A stretch of DNA of 64,000 nt from Rhodoferax sp. BAB1 (GTDB lineage: Bacteria > Pseudomonadota > Gammaproteobacteria > Burkholderiales > Burkholderiaceae_C), in contig NZ_CP054424.1 of the NCBI RefSeq assembly GCF_013334205.1, positions 3,120,001-3,184,000 of the forward strand, given 5' to 3'. Under the pieces are notes generated by a model that saw only the letters and a program-made list of their open reading frames with translations, had not been told where the DNA came from and searched no databases. The translations under genes and the position numbers were made by a program. Positions 22,666-31,782 of the stretch are shown piece after piece; positions within the stretch are counted from its first letter, which is position 1, and every line of letters starts with the position of its first letter.

Positions 22666-23583
22666 ATGATTTCAATGAATTTTTCATGGCTGGATGACTT
22701 TCGCGCGCTGGCGGACAGCGGGAATTTTTCGCGGGCAGCCGAAGAGCGGCACATGACGCAACCGGCTTTCAGCCGCAGGATTCGTGCGCTGGAGGAGTGG
22801 CTCGGGACGGATCTGTTTGACCGCAGCAGCCAGCCGGCCAGGCTGACCCCCGCGGGCGTATGGTTCCAGGGTGTGGCGCAAGATCTGACCTCACGCGCCT
22901 TGCGCATCCCCGGCGAAGCGCGTGCGGTCGCTGATGCTCACGCGACCACCCTGCGTTTCGCGGCCACGCACGCCCTCTCTTTCACCTTCATGCCCGGTTG
23001 GCTGCGCGGACTGGAAACACGCCACTCGGTGGGCCCCATCAGCCTGGTCTCCGATGTACTGGCGCGCTGCGAGTCACAGCTGCTCCAGGGGGATGTGCAG
23101 TTCGTGCTTTGTCATGCGCACCCGCTATCCACCAGTGAGCTTCAGACGCACAGTTATCCCTGCGCACGCGTTGGGACCGACGTGCTCGTTCCCGTATCGG
23201 CACCAGATGCAGAAGGAAAACCGCGACATTCTCTTTTTGGCGAAGCTGGCGAAACCCCTGCCCACGTTCTAAGCTACAGCGCAGAGTCCGGGCTGGGCCG
23301 TATCCTTCGTGAGGTTCACGGTGCGGCCCTCGACCGTCACTTGGCCCAAAGCGTCTTCACGGCCCACCTGGCCTCCGTGCTGCGAACCATGGCGCTGGAC
23401 GGCCGCGGACTGGCATGGCTGCCCAGAACCTTGGTCGCAGAAGACCTTCAGCAAGGGCGCCTGCTTGAGGCAGCACCTCCCGAAGGGTTCATCGAGTTGG
23501 AGGTACGCCTCTATCGCGACCGCGGTCCGCTGGGTACGGCGGCGGAAGACTTCTGGCAGGCCGTTCTCGCTTCAGATCAGTAG
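22666..23583 (+). CDS. LysR-family transcriptional regulator
   Basis: A 305-residue regulator. The N-terminal helix-turn-helix is clear (DSGNFSRAAEERHMTQPAFS), followed by a type 2 periplasmic-binding-like effector domain from about residue 90. It is divergent from the D-tartrate dehydratase gene, which it probably activates in the presence of tartrate. A second ATG at 22675 is possible; the first is used here because it keeps the usual short N-terminal extension. A short palindrome precedes it. Confidence 0.88.
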   Translation: MISMNFSWLDDFRALADSGNFSRAAEERHMTQPAFSRRIRALEEWLGTDLFDRSSQPARLTPAGVWFQGVAQDLTSRALRIPGEARAVADAHATTLRFAATHALSFTFMPGWLRGLETRHSVGPISLVSDVLARCESQLLQGDVQFVLCHAHPLSTSELQTHSYPCARVGTDVLVPVSAPDAEGKPRHSLFGEAGETPAHVLSYSAESGLGRILREVHGAALDRHLAQSVFTAHLASVLRTMALDGRGLAWLPRTLVAEDLQQGRLLEAAPPEGFIELEVRLYRDRGPLGTAAEDFWQAVLASDQ

Positions 23584-23594
23584 CGCCTTGGCGC

Positions 23595-24605
23595 TTACCT
23601 GGCCAAAGGCACGATCTTCTGTTCGATGGCGCCGAAGACCGACTGGCCGTCGCGCCCCTTCATCTCGATGCGGATGGTGTCGCCGAACTTCATGTAGTCG
23701 GTGGCGGGCTGGCCGTCCTGGATGGTCTCGATGGCGCGTTTCTCGGCGATGCAGCTGTAGCCCTTGCTCCATTCCTTCTTGCCGTTCACTTCGGTGGCGC
23801 GGTTGCTCACCGTGCCCGAGCCGATGATGCTGCCGGCGCGCACATTGCGCGTCTTGCACAGGTGGGCGATCAACTGCCCGAAGTGGAAGGTCATCTCCTC
23901 GCCGGCTTCGCACATGCCGACCGTGCGGCCGTTCCAGGCGCTCTGCAGGGTGAGGTGCAGCTTGCCACCCTGCCACGCATCCCCCAGCTCATCCAGTGTG
24001 ACGGCCACGGGGCCGAAGGCGGTGGCGGGCTTGCTCTGCAGGAAACCGAAGTTCTTGGCCAGCTCGTCGGGAATCAGGTGGCGCAGGCTGACGTCGTTGG
24101 CGATCATGACCAGACGGATGCCGTCCAGCGCCTGCTCGGGCGTGGCGCCCATGGGCACGTCGGCGGTGACCACGGCCACCTCGGCCTCGAAGTCGATGCC
24201 GTGGTCTTCGCTGACACAGACCACGTCGTCGCGCGGACCCAGGAAGTCGTCGCTGCCGCCCTGGTACATCAGCGGCTCGGTGTAGTAGTTGGCCGGCACT
24301 TCCGAGCCGCGCGCCAGGCGCACCAGTTCCACGTGGTTGATGTAGGCCGAGCCGTCGGCCCACTGGTAGGCACGTGGCAGCGGCGCCATGCACAGGGCCG
24401 GATCGAAGGGGAAGGCATGGCGCGCCTTGCCCTGGTTGAGCGTGACGTAAAGATCCTGCAGCTGCGGCGAGAGGAAGTTCCAGTCGTCCAGCACCTGCTG
24501 CAGGTGATGGGCGATGCCGGTCGCATAATGCGCCGTGCTCAGGTCGCGCGAAACGACGACCAGCTGGCCGTCGCGCGAACCGTCTTTGTAGGTAGCAAGC
24601 TTCAT
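23595..24605 (-). CDS. Fumarylacetoacetate hydrolase family protein with N-terminal FAH domain
   Basis: A 336-residue member of the two-domain FAH group. The small N-terminal domain (MKLATYKDGSRDGQLVVVSR) is followed by the catalytic domain with its metal site in GIDFEAEVAVV and the loop KTRNVRAGSIIGSG. It is likely to cleave a fumarylacetoacetate- or maleylpyruvate-like product of aromatic or tyrosine catabolism. It is distinct from the FAH protein at 12063-12944. An IclR regulator gene is divergent 70 bases away. No partner catabolic genes lie beside it in this window. Confidence 0.87.
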   Translation of the reverse strand: MKLATYKDGSRDGQLVVVSRDLSTAHYATGIAHHLQQVLDDWNFLSPQLQDLYVTLNQGKARHAFPFDPALCMAPLPRAYQWADGSAYINHVELVRLARGSEVPANYYTEPLMYQGGSDDFLGPRDDVVCVSEDHGIDFEAEVAVVTADVPMGATPEQALDGIRLVMIANDVSLRHLIPDELAKNFGFLQSKPATAFGPVAVTLDELGDAWQGGKLHLTLQSAWNGRTVGMCEAGEEMTFHFGQLIAHLCKTRNVRAGSIIGSGTVSNRATEVNGKKEWSKGYSCIAEKRAIETIQDGQPATDYMKFGDTIRIEMKGRDGQSVFGAIEQKIVPLAR

Positions 24606-24675
24606 CGATGGTTCTCGGATGACGTATCGTTAAACTGGTTCGGCCCATCGGAACGGGCGAGCTTCCAATTACATC

Positions 24676-25455
24676 ATGGACAAGACACGCGCAGGCATCC
24701 AGTCGGTCGAGGTGGGCTTTGCCCTGGTCGACGCGCTGGCCCGCGCCAGTGGCCCGCTGATGCTGCGCGACCTGGCCGCCGCCGCCGGCATGAGCGCGGC
24801 CAAGGCGCACCGTTACCTGGTGAGCTTCCAGCGCCTGGGCCTGGTGAGCCAGGACACGGCCAGCGCGCGCTACGACCTGGGCCCGGCCGCGCTGCGCATG
24901 GGCCTGGCCGCCATCACGCGGCTGGACGCCGTGAAGCTGGCGCGCGAACGCCTGCCGGCGCTGATGCAGCACATCGGCCACACCCTGGCCATCGCCGTCT
25001 GGGGCAACCACGGCCCGACCATCGTGCACTGGGAAGAGTCACCGCAGTCGGTCACCGTGAACCTGCGCCTGGGTGACGTCATGCCCCTGCTGTCTTCGGC
25101 CACGGGGCGCTGTTTTGCGGCCCACGTCTCGCGCGAGGCCATCGCCCCGCTGCTGCGCACCGAACTCGCGCGCGCACGGCAGCTGGGCCGCACCGACCTG
25201 CCACGCAAGCAGGCCGAACTGAGCCAGCTGCTCAAGGACGTGCGTGCGCATGGCATGGCGCGGGTGGTCGACACCCTGCTGCCGGGCATCGCCGGTTTCT
25301 GCGCGCCGGTGTTCGACTTCGACGGCCACATGGTGCTGGGCATCGTGGCCATGGGCTCGGTGGCCACGGTCGACACCGCCTGGAACGGCGCGGTGGCCAC
25401 GGCCCTGGGCCAGGCGGCCCGCCAGCTCTCGCACGAACTGGGCCATACGGGATGA
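24676..25455 (+). CDS. IclR-family transcriptional regulator
   Basis: A 259-residue regulator with an N-terminal winged helix (LMLRDLAAAAGMSAAKAHRY) and an IclR effector domain from about residue 80 (LSSATGRCFAAHVS). It is divergent from the FAH-family gene at 23595-24605 and probably controls it in response to an aromatic or organic-acid effector. Its stop codon overlaps the start of the next gene in an ATGA arrangement, so the two are translationally coupled although unrelated in function. Confidence 0.9.
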   Translation: MDKTRAGIQSVEVGFALVDALARASGPLMLRDLAAAAGMSAAKAHRYLVSFQRLGLVSQDTASARYDLGPAALRMGLAAITRLDAVKLARERLPALMQHIGHTLAIAVWGNHGPTIVHWEESPQSVTVNLRLGDVMPLLSSATGRCFAAHVSREAIAPLLRTELARARQLGRTDLPRKQAELSQLLKDVRAHGMARVVDTLLPGIAGFCAPVFDFDGHMVLGIVAMGSVATVDTAWNGAVATALGQAARQLSHELGHTG

Positions 25456-26488
25456 CCCTGCAGGACAGAAACTGGCCACCGCCCCATCCCTGGCGCCGGC
25501 TGCTGCTGAGCGCCCTGCTGGCGGCCGCCCTGCACCTGCTCCTGCTCTGGCTCTTCGGGCCACGGCCCGGGGCTCATGTCTCGACCATCGTGCGCCCCAT
25601 CCTCTACACCATGGCACCGGCCCAGCCGCCTGCCGCCACGCCGCCCCCCAGCGCCGCGCAGGCCCCCGTGCGTCGCGCCCCACACCGCCACCGCCCATGC
25701 CGGTCCCGGAGAGCCCGCCGCCGGACACCACGCCTGAGCCGGTCGCCGAAATCACCCCCCCGGAGCCGCCACTGCCCGAGCCTGCGTCCGAGCTGGAAAG
25801 CGCAAGCCCGGCAGAGGCGAGCGCCCTGCCCCTGCCGCCCGCAGCGCTGGTCGCCATCCCCGGCTCGCAAAGGCTCAGCTACACCATCTCGGGCGAAGTA
25901 CGCAACATGCGCTACCACGCCAGCGGTGAACTGCTCTGGGCCCATGATGGCGACGACTATGAAGCCCGCATGGAAGTCGGCGCCTTTCTGCTGGGGTCGA
26001 GGGTACAGAGCAGCCGTGGACGCATCACGCCGGACGGACTGCAGGCACAACGCTTTGAAGACAAGTCACGCCAGGAACGCGTGGTCGAGTTTGACCATGA
26101 GCAGGCCCAGGCCCGCTTCAGCGATGGCTCTCCCTCCACCCCGCTGCTCAAGGGGGCGCAGGACCAGCTCAGCGTCTTCGTGCAGCTGGCCAGCCAGCTG
26201 GCAGCGAACCCCGCGAACTACCCGCGCGGCACCGAGCTGGCGCTGCAGACCGTGGGCACCAAGGGGGCGGACACCTGGCACTTCGTGGTCAACGGCGAGG
26301 AAACGCTGAACCTGCCCGGCGGCGAGCAGGCCACGCTCAGGCTCACGCGCCTGCTGCGCCACCCCGATGACCTGAATGTCGAACTCTGGCTCGCGCCCGG
26401 CCTGGGCTGGCTGCCGGCCCGCATCCGCCTGACGCAGCCCAATGGCGACTACATCGACCAGCAGTGGCGTGGCAGCCAAAAGCCCTGA
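25452..26488 (+). CDS. DUF3108 domain protein with an apparent single-base frameshift
   Basis: The N-terminal anchor lies in one frame from the ATG at 25452: basic residues then the membrane helix LLLSALLAAALHLLLLWLF and a Pro-rich stretch. The DUF3108 domain lies in another frame from about 25682 to 26488 (SYTISGEVRNMRYHASGELL, ending DYIDQQWRGSQKP). Adding one C to the run at 25678-25681 joins them into a protein of about 345 residues with a continuous Pro-rich linker. The domain frame shows no internal stops. Either the gene is recently broken, the linker frame is rescued, or a base was lost in sequencing. The gene overlaps the IclR stop codon by 4 bases. Confidence 0.75.
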
Positions 26489-26561
26489 AAGGCCGTCCCG
26501 GCCCTTGAATTCGGCCTGGCCAGCGCCAACTGGGACGCAGGAACCTCTTCTCCTGTACGCC

Positions 26562-26843
26562 ATGAACACCCTCTACAACTCGGACGACTTCATCGTGAAC
26601 CACCTGCTGGCCACAGCGGAAGGTGAGGCCGTCGACGAAGCCGCGCAACCTGCGCTCCTGCGCCACGGCTTCGAGATCGTGGACAAGCGCGTCGGCAAGG
26701 GCATCTACCTGGACGGCTCCTGGGCCGAACTGTTCCAGCAGCGCCTGAGCGAATGGCAGCGCTCGACACCGACGCAGGAAGAAGTGGAAGACACCCTGGC
26801 GCAATACGCCGAACTGGCCACCATCTCGCTCCACGTGCATTGA
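26562..26843 (+). CDS. DUF3567 family protein
   Basis: A 93-residue acidic protein. It resembles the DUF3567 family of Burkholderiales by its opening (LYNSDDFIVNHLL) and the block HGFEIVDKRVGKGIYLDGSW, followed by TPTQEEVEDTLAQYAELA. No function is known for the family. No signal peptide or membrane segment is present. It starts 73 bases after the DUF3108 gene and stands before an ABC-type binding protein. Confidence 0.75.
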   Translation: MNTLYNSDDFIVNHLLATAEGEAVDEAAQPALLRHGFEIVDKRVGKGIYLDGSWAELFQQRLSEWQRSTPTQEEVEDTLAQYAELATISLHVH

Positions 26844-26986
26844 GTCTTCGCCACCTGGGCGTGATTTAGTGCACATCCCGGTAGCCCGTCTGCAGGGACT
26901 TGGCACAAGCGTGACTTGGATCACTGACACACCGAGGGCTTTCCCTTACCTTCGGGTCCTGTCACCAGCCTTGTCCCGGAGTCCCC

Positions 26987-28150
26987 ATGCGCCCCCCAAC
27001 CCTGACCTTCCGCTCCCGCACCCGTCGTGGCCTCCTGCTCGCCGGGCTGCTCCTGCTGGCCGGCACGGTGCTGGCCCAGAACGGCGTCACACCCAGACAG
27101 ATCCTGATCGGGCAGAGCATCACCCTGCAGGGCGGCAAGAACGAATACGGCAGCGCCGTGATGGACGGCGTCAACACCTACCTGCAGGACGTCAACGCCC
27201 GCGGCGGTGTCAACGGCCGCCAGATCGTGCTCAAGACCCTGGACGATGACAACAAGGGCAGCCAGGCCGAGGCCAATGCACGCGCCCTGATCGAACAGGA
27301 CAAGGTCTTTGTCCTGTTCGGCTCCATCGAGGGCGGCCCGTCCACCGCGGTGATGAAGATCACCAACCAGCTGCAGGTGCCCTTCTTCGGTCCCATGGCC
27401 GGCTCGCCCACCCTGCGCCGGCCGCACCAGCCGCTGGTGTTTCCGGTGCGCGCCGAACACCGCGACGAATTCCGTGTGCTGCTGGAGTACCTCCGCTCCA
27501 CCGGCGGCAAGCGCGTGGCCTTCTTCCGCGCGGACTCCGAGGTCGGCCTGCAGCACCTGGAGAATTTCAAGCGCCTGTGCCAGGAACTGGGCCTGGAACT
27601 GGTACTGGACCTGCCCTTCAAGTCCGACGTCAGCGACGAGCAACTCGCGGCCATGGCCGGCCGCATCGCCGCGGCGAACCTGCAGGGCGTGATCAACCAC
27701 GGCAGTGCCGGCGTCTATGAAAAACTGATCCGGCAGACCCGCGCCAAGGGCAGTGCCACCCCCTTCATGGCCGTCAATTCAGGCTCGACCCAGCTGGCCC
27801 GCCACCTGGGCGAGATGGCGCACGGCATGCTGTTCGCCCAGGTGCTGCCCAGCCCCTGGGAACGCAAGACCGAGCTGACGCGCGAGTACCAGGAGGCCTT
27901 CAAACGCCTCAAGCCTGGCGTGGATTTTTCCTACGGCAGCCTGGAGGGTTACATGACGGCCAAGGCCCTGGTAGCCGCGCTGCGCGGGGCCGGGCCCAAC
28001 CCGACGCGCGAGAGTTTCGTGTCGGGCATCTACAAGGCGGGCTCGCTCGACCTCACCGGCCTGCGTGCCGGCTACCAGCCCGGCGACCATGCCGGCCTGA
28101 AGCTGGTGGACCTGGCCCTCTACACCCGCGACAACCGCTTCCGGCACTAA
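26987..28150 (+). CDS. Branched-chain amino acid-type ABC transporter substrate-binding protein
   Basis: A 387-residue periplasmic protein with a signal peptide (RRGLLLAGLLLLAGTVLA). It belongs to the type 1 periplasmic binding fold used by Leu/Ile/Val receptors (PRQILIGQSITLQGGKNEYG, and GGVNGRQIVLKTLDDDN). The ligand is unknown. No permease or ATPase genes are adjacent, so it may be an orphan receptor or serve a transporter encoded elsewhere. Its 3' end overlaps the convergent AbrB-family gene by 4 bases. Confidence 0.87.
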   Translation: MRPPTLTFRSRTRRGLLLAGLLLLAGTVLAQNGVTPRQILIGQSITLQGGKNEYGSAVMDGVNTYLQDVNARGGVNGRQIVLKTLDDDNKGSQAEANARALIEQDKVFVLFGSIEGGPSTAVMKITNQLQVPFFGPMAGSPTLRRPHQPLVFPVRAEHRDEFRVLLEYLRSTGGKRVAFFRADSEVGLQHLENFKRLCQELGLELVLDLPFKSDVSDEQLAAMAGRIAAANLQGVINHGSAGVYEKLIRQTRAKGSATPFMAVNSGSTQLARHLGEMAHGMLFAQVLPSPWERKTELTREYQEAFKRLKPGVDFSYGSLEGYMTAKALVAALRGAGPNPTRESFVSGIYKAGSLDLTGLRAGYQPGDHAGLKLVDLALYTRDNRFRH

Positions 28151-29202
28151 GGTCTGCGGCGGCGCTGCTGCCAGTGGAACAGGGGATCGACCAGCACCAG
28201 CACCGCAAACAGCCGGCAGATCTGGAACACGGTCACCACCGGCGCGCCGAGCTGCAGCACCTTGGCGGTGATGGACATCTCCGCAATGCCGCCCGGTGCG
28301 GTGCCCAGCAACAGCGTGGCCGGGTGCAGGTCCGTGCCCAGCGACAACAGCCAGGCAAACCCCGCGCTCAGCCCGATCATGGCCAGCGTGCCCACGGCCA
28401 CGGCGGCCAGCCAGCGCGGGGCGGTGTGCACAAAGGCCGGCGTGAAACGCACCCCCAGGCTGACCCCGATGAATAGCTGCGCGGCGTTGCTCAGCCAGCC
28501 CGGGATGCCGGTGAGCTCGATGCCCGCCAGGGTGAAGGCCATGGCCACCACCATCGGCCCCATGAACCAGGGGTTGGCACGGCCCAGGCGGTCCAGCAAC
28601 CAGGCACCGGCGCTGGCCGCCAGCACCAGCAGCAACATGCCGCCGGGGCTGAAGGCGCGTCCCGCCGTGGCAGACCCGTCGATGCCCTGCCAGCCGCTGA
28701 ACTGCATGCCAAAAGGCACGAGCACGGCCACGATGAGCAGGCGCAGGCTGTGCGACGCCGCCACCAGATCGGTACGGGCATGGGCACGCTCGGCCAGCAG
28801 CGTCATCTCGGAGGCGGCGCCGATGGCGCCGGCAAACCAGGTGGTGGCCTGGTTCAGGCCCGGCAGGTGACGCGCCTGCGTGCGCTGCAGCCACAGGCCG
28901 AACAGCCAGCCCAGCAGCAGGGCCCACACGATGCCTAGCAGCACCGCCCACCACAGGCCCAGCACCAGCGCGCCGACCTGCGGCGTGAAATACAGGCCCA
29001 GCGCCAGGCCGATGGTGCATTGCCCGATGTTGCGCAGCGGCGCCCAGCTGGTGGTCGATGCGCGCAGCATGCTGGCGGCCGCCGTGGCCAGCAGCGGGCC
29101 GATCATCCAGGGCAGGGGAATGCGCAGCCAGACACACAGCAGGGCTGCGGCCAGCGCCAGCAGCAGCGTGGCCACCACGCGGAGCAGGAAGGGAGAGGTC
29201 AT
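28147..29202 (-). CDS. AbrB-family membrane protein (formerly 'putative ammonia monooxygenase')
   Basis: A 351-residue membrane protein with about ten hydrophobic segments in two similar halves, the AbrB duplication pattern (IPLPWMIGPLLATA in the first half, NPWFMGPMVVAMA in the second). The family is not a transcription factor and not an ammonia monooxygenase; transport or a regulatory role is suspected. The start at 29202 places the first membrane segment at the N-terminus; the open frame to 29376 overlaps the divergent cutA gene and was rejected. Confidence 0.82.
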   Translation of the reverse strand: MTSPFLLRVVATLLLALAAALLCVWLRIPLPWMIGPLLATAAASMLRASTTSWAPLRNIGQCTIGLALGLYFTPQVGALVLGLWWAVLLGIVWALLLGWLFGLWLQRTQARHLPGLNQATTWFAGAIGAASEMTLLAERAHARTDLVAASHSLRLLIVAVLVPFGMQFSGWQGIDGSATAGRAFSPGGMLLLVLAASAGAWLLDRLGRANPWFMGPMVVAMAFTLAGIELTGIPGWLSNAAQLFIGVSLGVRFTPAFVHTAPRWLAAVAVGTLAMIGLSAGFAWLLSLGTDLHPATLLLGTAPGGIAEMSITAKVLQLGAPVVTVFQICRLFAVLVLVDPLFHWQQRRRRP

Positions 29203-29251
29203 GAAGCAGGCAGAAACTGCGCGTAGTATCGCCGCAAGCCAAGGAGCACCC

Positions 29252-29578
29252 ATGAGTACCGAAGCGTCCACCCACTGCGTGGTGCAGACCACGCTGCCCA
29301 GCGAGGCCCAGGCGGCCGAACTGGCCCGCGCCATTGTGTCGGCCCGTCTGGGCGCCTGTGTGCAGCTCCAGGCCATCCGCAGTTTCTACGTCTGGCAGGA
29401 ACGTGCGCACGACGAAGCCGAGTGGCTACTGGCCATCAAGACGCGCCGCGCGCTCTACCCGCAGCTGGAGGCGTGGCTGCTGGAGCACCACCCCTACGAC
29501 ACGCCGGAGATCATCTGCCTGCCCATCACGGCCGGTAGCAGCGCCTACCTGGACTGGGTGGACGGCCATACGAACTGA
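29252..29578 (+). CDS. cutA: Divalent-cation tolerance protein CutA
   Basis: A 108-residue protein of the trimeric, ferredoxin-like CutA1 family. Signature parts are ARLGACVQLQAIRSFYVWQ and HHPYDTPEIICLPI. It was linked genetically to copper tolerance in E. coli, but its molecular role is unclear. The ATG at 29252 has AGGAG upstream. It is divergent from the AbrB-family gene and followed after 113 bases by purU. Confidence 0.92.
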   Translation: MSTEASTHCVVQTTLPSEAQAAELARAIVSARLGACVQLQAIRSFYVWQERAHDEAEWLLAIKTRRALYPQLEAWLLEHHPYDTPEIICLPITAGSSAYLDWVDGHTN

Positions 29579-29581
29579 ACC

Positions 29582-29613
29582 CTGCGACCAGCCCCGTCCA
29601 GGGACGGTCGCAG
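29582..29613 (+). terminator. Hairpin after cutA, possible terminator
   Basis: CTGCGACC and GGTCGCAG pair as 8-base arms directly after the cutA stop codon. There is no T-run behind the stem, so intrinsic termination is uncertain. Confidence 0.35.
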
Positions 29614-29690
29614 AAATTGGCGACAATTGAGGCCTGCTCCAGCCAAAAGCGGATGCAGGCCACTTTTCAACACACCAGCCACCCCGGTTT

Positions 29691-30539
29691 ATGAGCCAGA
29701 CCTACATCCTCACCTTCTCCTGCCCGGACCGCCTGGGCCTCGTCCACGCCATCTCCGGTTTCCTGCTCGAACGCGGTGGCAATATCGAAGAGGCCGCCCA
29801 GTACAACGATCACGCCACCGGCCTGTTCTTCATGCGCGTGCAGTTCTCCTGCGGCCAGGTGACGTACGAGGACCTGCAGGTGCAGCTCAAGCTCTTCGCC
29901 GAGCCCTACGCCATGCAGTGGAGCCTGCACGCAGCGGCCACGGCCATGCGCACCGTCATCTTTGTCAGCAAGGAAGGCCATTGCCTCAACGACCTGCTGT
30001 TCCGCTGGAAGATCGGCCTGCTGCCCATCGACATCCGCGCCATCGTCTCCAACCACCGCGAGTTCTACCAGCTGGCCGCCAGCTACAACGTGCCCTTCCA
30101 CCACATCCCGGTGACGGCCGCCACCAAGGCGCAGGCCGAGGCCAAGCAATTTGAAGTGGTGCAGGCCGAAGGCGCCGAGCTGGTGGTGCTGGCGCGTTAC
30201 ATGCAGGTGCTCAGTGATGACCTGTGCCGCAAGCTCTCGGGCAAGGCCATCAACATCCACCACAGCTTCCTGCCCAGCTTCAAGGGCGCCAAGCCCTACT
30301 ACCAGGCGCACGACCGCGGCGTGAAGCTGATCGGCGCCACCGCCCACTACGTGACGGCCGACCTGGACGAAGGCCCGATCATCGAGCAGGACGTGGCCCG
30401 CGTGGACCACAGCAAGACGGTGGAAGACCTGACGGCCATCGGCCGCGACACCGAGAGCCAGGTGCTGGCCCGCGCCGTGAAGTGGCACAGCGAGCACCGC
30501 GTGCTGCTCAATGGGCACAAGACGGTGATCTTCAAGTAA
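29691..30539 (+). CDS. purU: Formyltetrahydrofolate deformylase
   Basis: A 282-residue enzyme that hydrolyses 10-formyltetrahydrofolate to tetrahydrofolate and formate, balancing one-carbon pools and supplying formate to PurT. Residues of about 1-85 form an ACT domain (YILTFSCPDRLGLVHAISGF). The formyltransferase-type domain follows, with the active-site stretch NIHHSFLPSFKGAKPY and the Asp of GATAHYVTADLDEGPII. A strong bidirectional terminator follows the gene. Confidence 0.95.
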   Translation: MSQTYILTFSCPDRLGLVHAISGFLLERGGNIEEAAQYNDHATGLFFMRVQFSCGQVTYEDLQVQLKLFAEPYAMQWSLHAAATAMRTVIFVSKEGHCLNDLLFRWKIGLLPIDIRAIVSNHREFYQLAASYNVPFHHIPVTAATKAQAEAKQFEVVQAEGAELVVLARYMQVLSDDLCRKLSGKAINIHHSFLPSFKGAKPYYQAHDRGVKLIGATAHYVTADLDEGPIIEQDVARVDHSKTVEDLTAIGRDTESQVLARAVKWHSEHRVLLNGHKTVIFK

Positions 30540-30556
30540 GCGCGGCACAACCCAAG

Positions 30557-30593
30557 CAAAACGCCCCGGGCCTTGCGGCCACGGGGCGTTTTG
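30557..30593. terminator. Bidirectional intrinsic terminator between purU and the aminotransferase
   Basis: CAAAACGCCCCG and CGGGGCGTTTTG form a perfect 12-base stem with a loop of about 13 bases. A-rich and T-rich ends allow use in both directions. It lies between two convergent genes. Confidence 0.9.
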
Positions 30594-30611
30594 TTTTCAG
30601 GACAGAAAAAC

Positions 30612-31766
30612 TCAGGCCGCGGCCGCGACCTTTTCCTTGAAGCCCAGCTTGTCCAGCGCGCCCGCCAGTTGCGCCACGCTGCGGTCCGGGTTGTGCAGCT
30701 TGTCCAGACCGAACAGGCCGACGCGGAAGGTGCTGAAGTCGGCCGGCTCGTCGCACTGCAGCGGCACGCCACCGGCCGTCTGCAAGCCCAGGGCCAGGAA
30801 TTTCTTGCCGTTCTGGATCTCGGGGTCGGTGGTGTAGCTCACCACGACGCCCGGCGCCTTGAAGCCGTCGGCAGCCACGCTGACGAAGCCGCGGGCCTCC
30901 AGCAGGTCGCGCACCTTGGCGCCCAGGGTGATCTGCTCCTGCTTGACCTTGTCGAAGCCATAGGCCTTGGTCTCGCGCATCACCTCGTCCAGGCGCGTGA
31001 GGGCGTCGGTAGGCATGGTGGTGTGGTACATGTGGCCACCGTTTTCGTAGGCCTCCATGATCTGCAGCCACTTCTTCAGGTCGGCCGCGAAGCTGGTGCT
31101 GGTGGTGCCGTCGATGGCGGCACGGGCGCGCTCGCTGAGCATGACCATGGCGCAGGCGGGGGAGCCGCTCCAGCCCTTTTGCGGGGCGCTGACCAGGATG
31201 TCCACGCCGGTGGCCTGCATGTCGACCCACATGCAGCCGGAGGCGATGCAGTCCAGCACGAACAGGCCGCCGACTTCATGCACGGCGTCGGTGACCTTGC
31301 GCAGGTAGTCGTCGGGCAGCATCATGCCGGCGGCGGTTTCCACGTGCGGGGCGAACACCACGTCGGGCTTCTGGGCCTTGATGGTGGCGACCACTTCCTC
31401 GACCGGGCAGGGGATCCAGGCGGCCTGGGAACCGGTGCCCACGCGACGGGCCTTGAGCACCGTGGACGAGGCCGGGATGCCGCCCATGTCGAAGATCTGG
31501 GTCCAGCGGTAGCTGAACCAGCCATTGCGGATGACCAGGGTCTTCTTGCCGGTGGCGAACTGGCGCGCCACGGCTTCCATGCCGAAGGTACCGCTGCCGG
31601 GCACCAGCACGGAAGACTTGGCTTTGTAGACTTCCTTGAGGATGCCGGAGATGTCCTTCATCACGCCCTGGAAGCGCTTGGACATGTGATTGAGGGCGCG
31701 GTCGGTGTAGACCACCGAGAACTCGAGCAGTCCATCGGGATCCACGTTGGGCAGAAGACCTGGCAT
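30612..31766 (-). CDS. Class V aminotransferase (serine-glyoxylate/alanine-glyoxylate type)
   Basis: A 384-residue PLP enzyme of the class V alanine/serine-glyoxylate aminotransferase group. The PLP lysine lies in SAPQKGWSGSP, the cofactor Asp region in LFVLDCIASG, and the phosphate-binding part in LVPGSGTFGMEAV. It probably transfers amino groups to glyoxylate or a related keto acid. The start at 31766 (MPGLLPNVDPDGLLEF) matches the family; an extension to 31814 overlaps the psd 3' end. With GlcD at 32724 it suggests glycolate-glyoxylate metabolism. psd lies 16 bases upstream on the same strand. Confidence 0.88.
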   Translation of the reverse strand: MPGLLPNVDPDGLLEFSVVYTDRALNHMSKRFQGVMKDISGILKEVYKAKSSVLVPGSGTFGMEAVARQFATGKKTLVIRNGWFSYRWTQIFDMGGIPASSTVLKARRVGTGSQAAWIPCPVEEVVATIKAQKPDVVFAPHVETAAGMMLPDDYLRKVTDAVHEVGGLFVLDCIASGCMWVDMQATGVDILVSAPQKGWSGSPACAMVMLSERARAAIDGTTSTSFAADLKKWLQIMEAYENGGHMYHTTMPTDALTRLDEVMRETKAYGFDKVKQEQITLGAKVRDLLEARGFVSVAADGFKAPGVVVSYTTDPEIQNGKKFLALGLQTAGGVPLQCDEPADFSTFRVGLFGLDKLHNPDRSVAQLAGALDKLGFKEKVAAAA

Positions 31767-31782
31767 ATATAACTCCGTTGTT

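Noticed and set aside
26899..26920. Sigma-54-like -24/-12 promoter before the branched-chain-type binding protein gene
   Set aside because: TTGGCAC is present but the bases at the -12 position read AC instead of GC, so the match fails at an invariant position.
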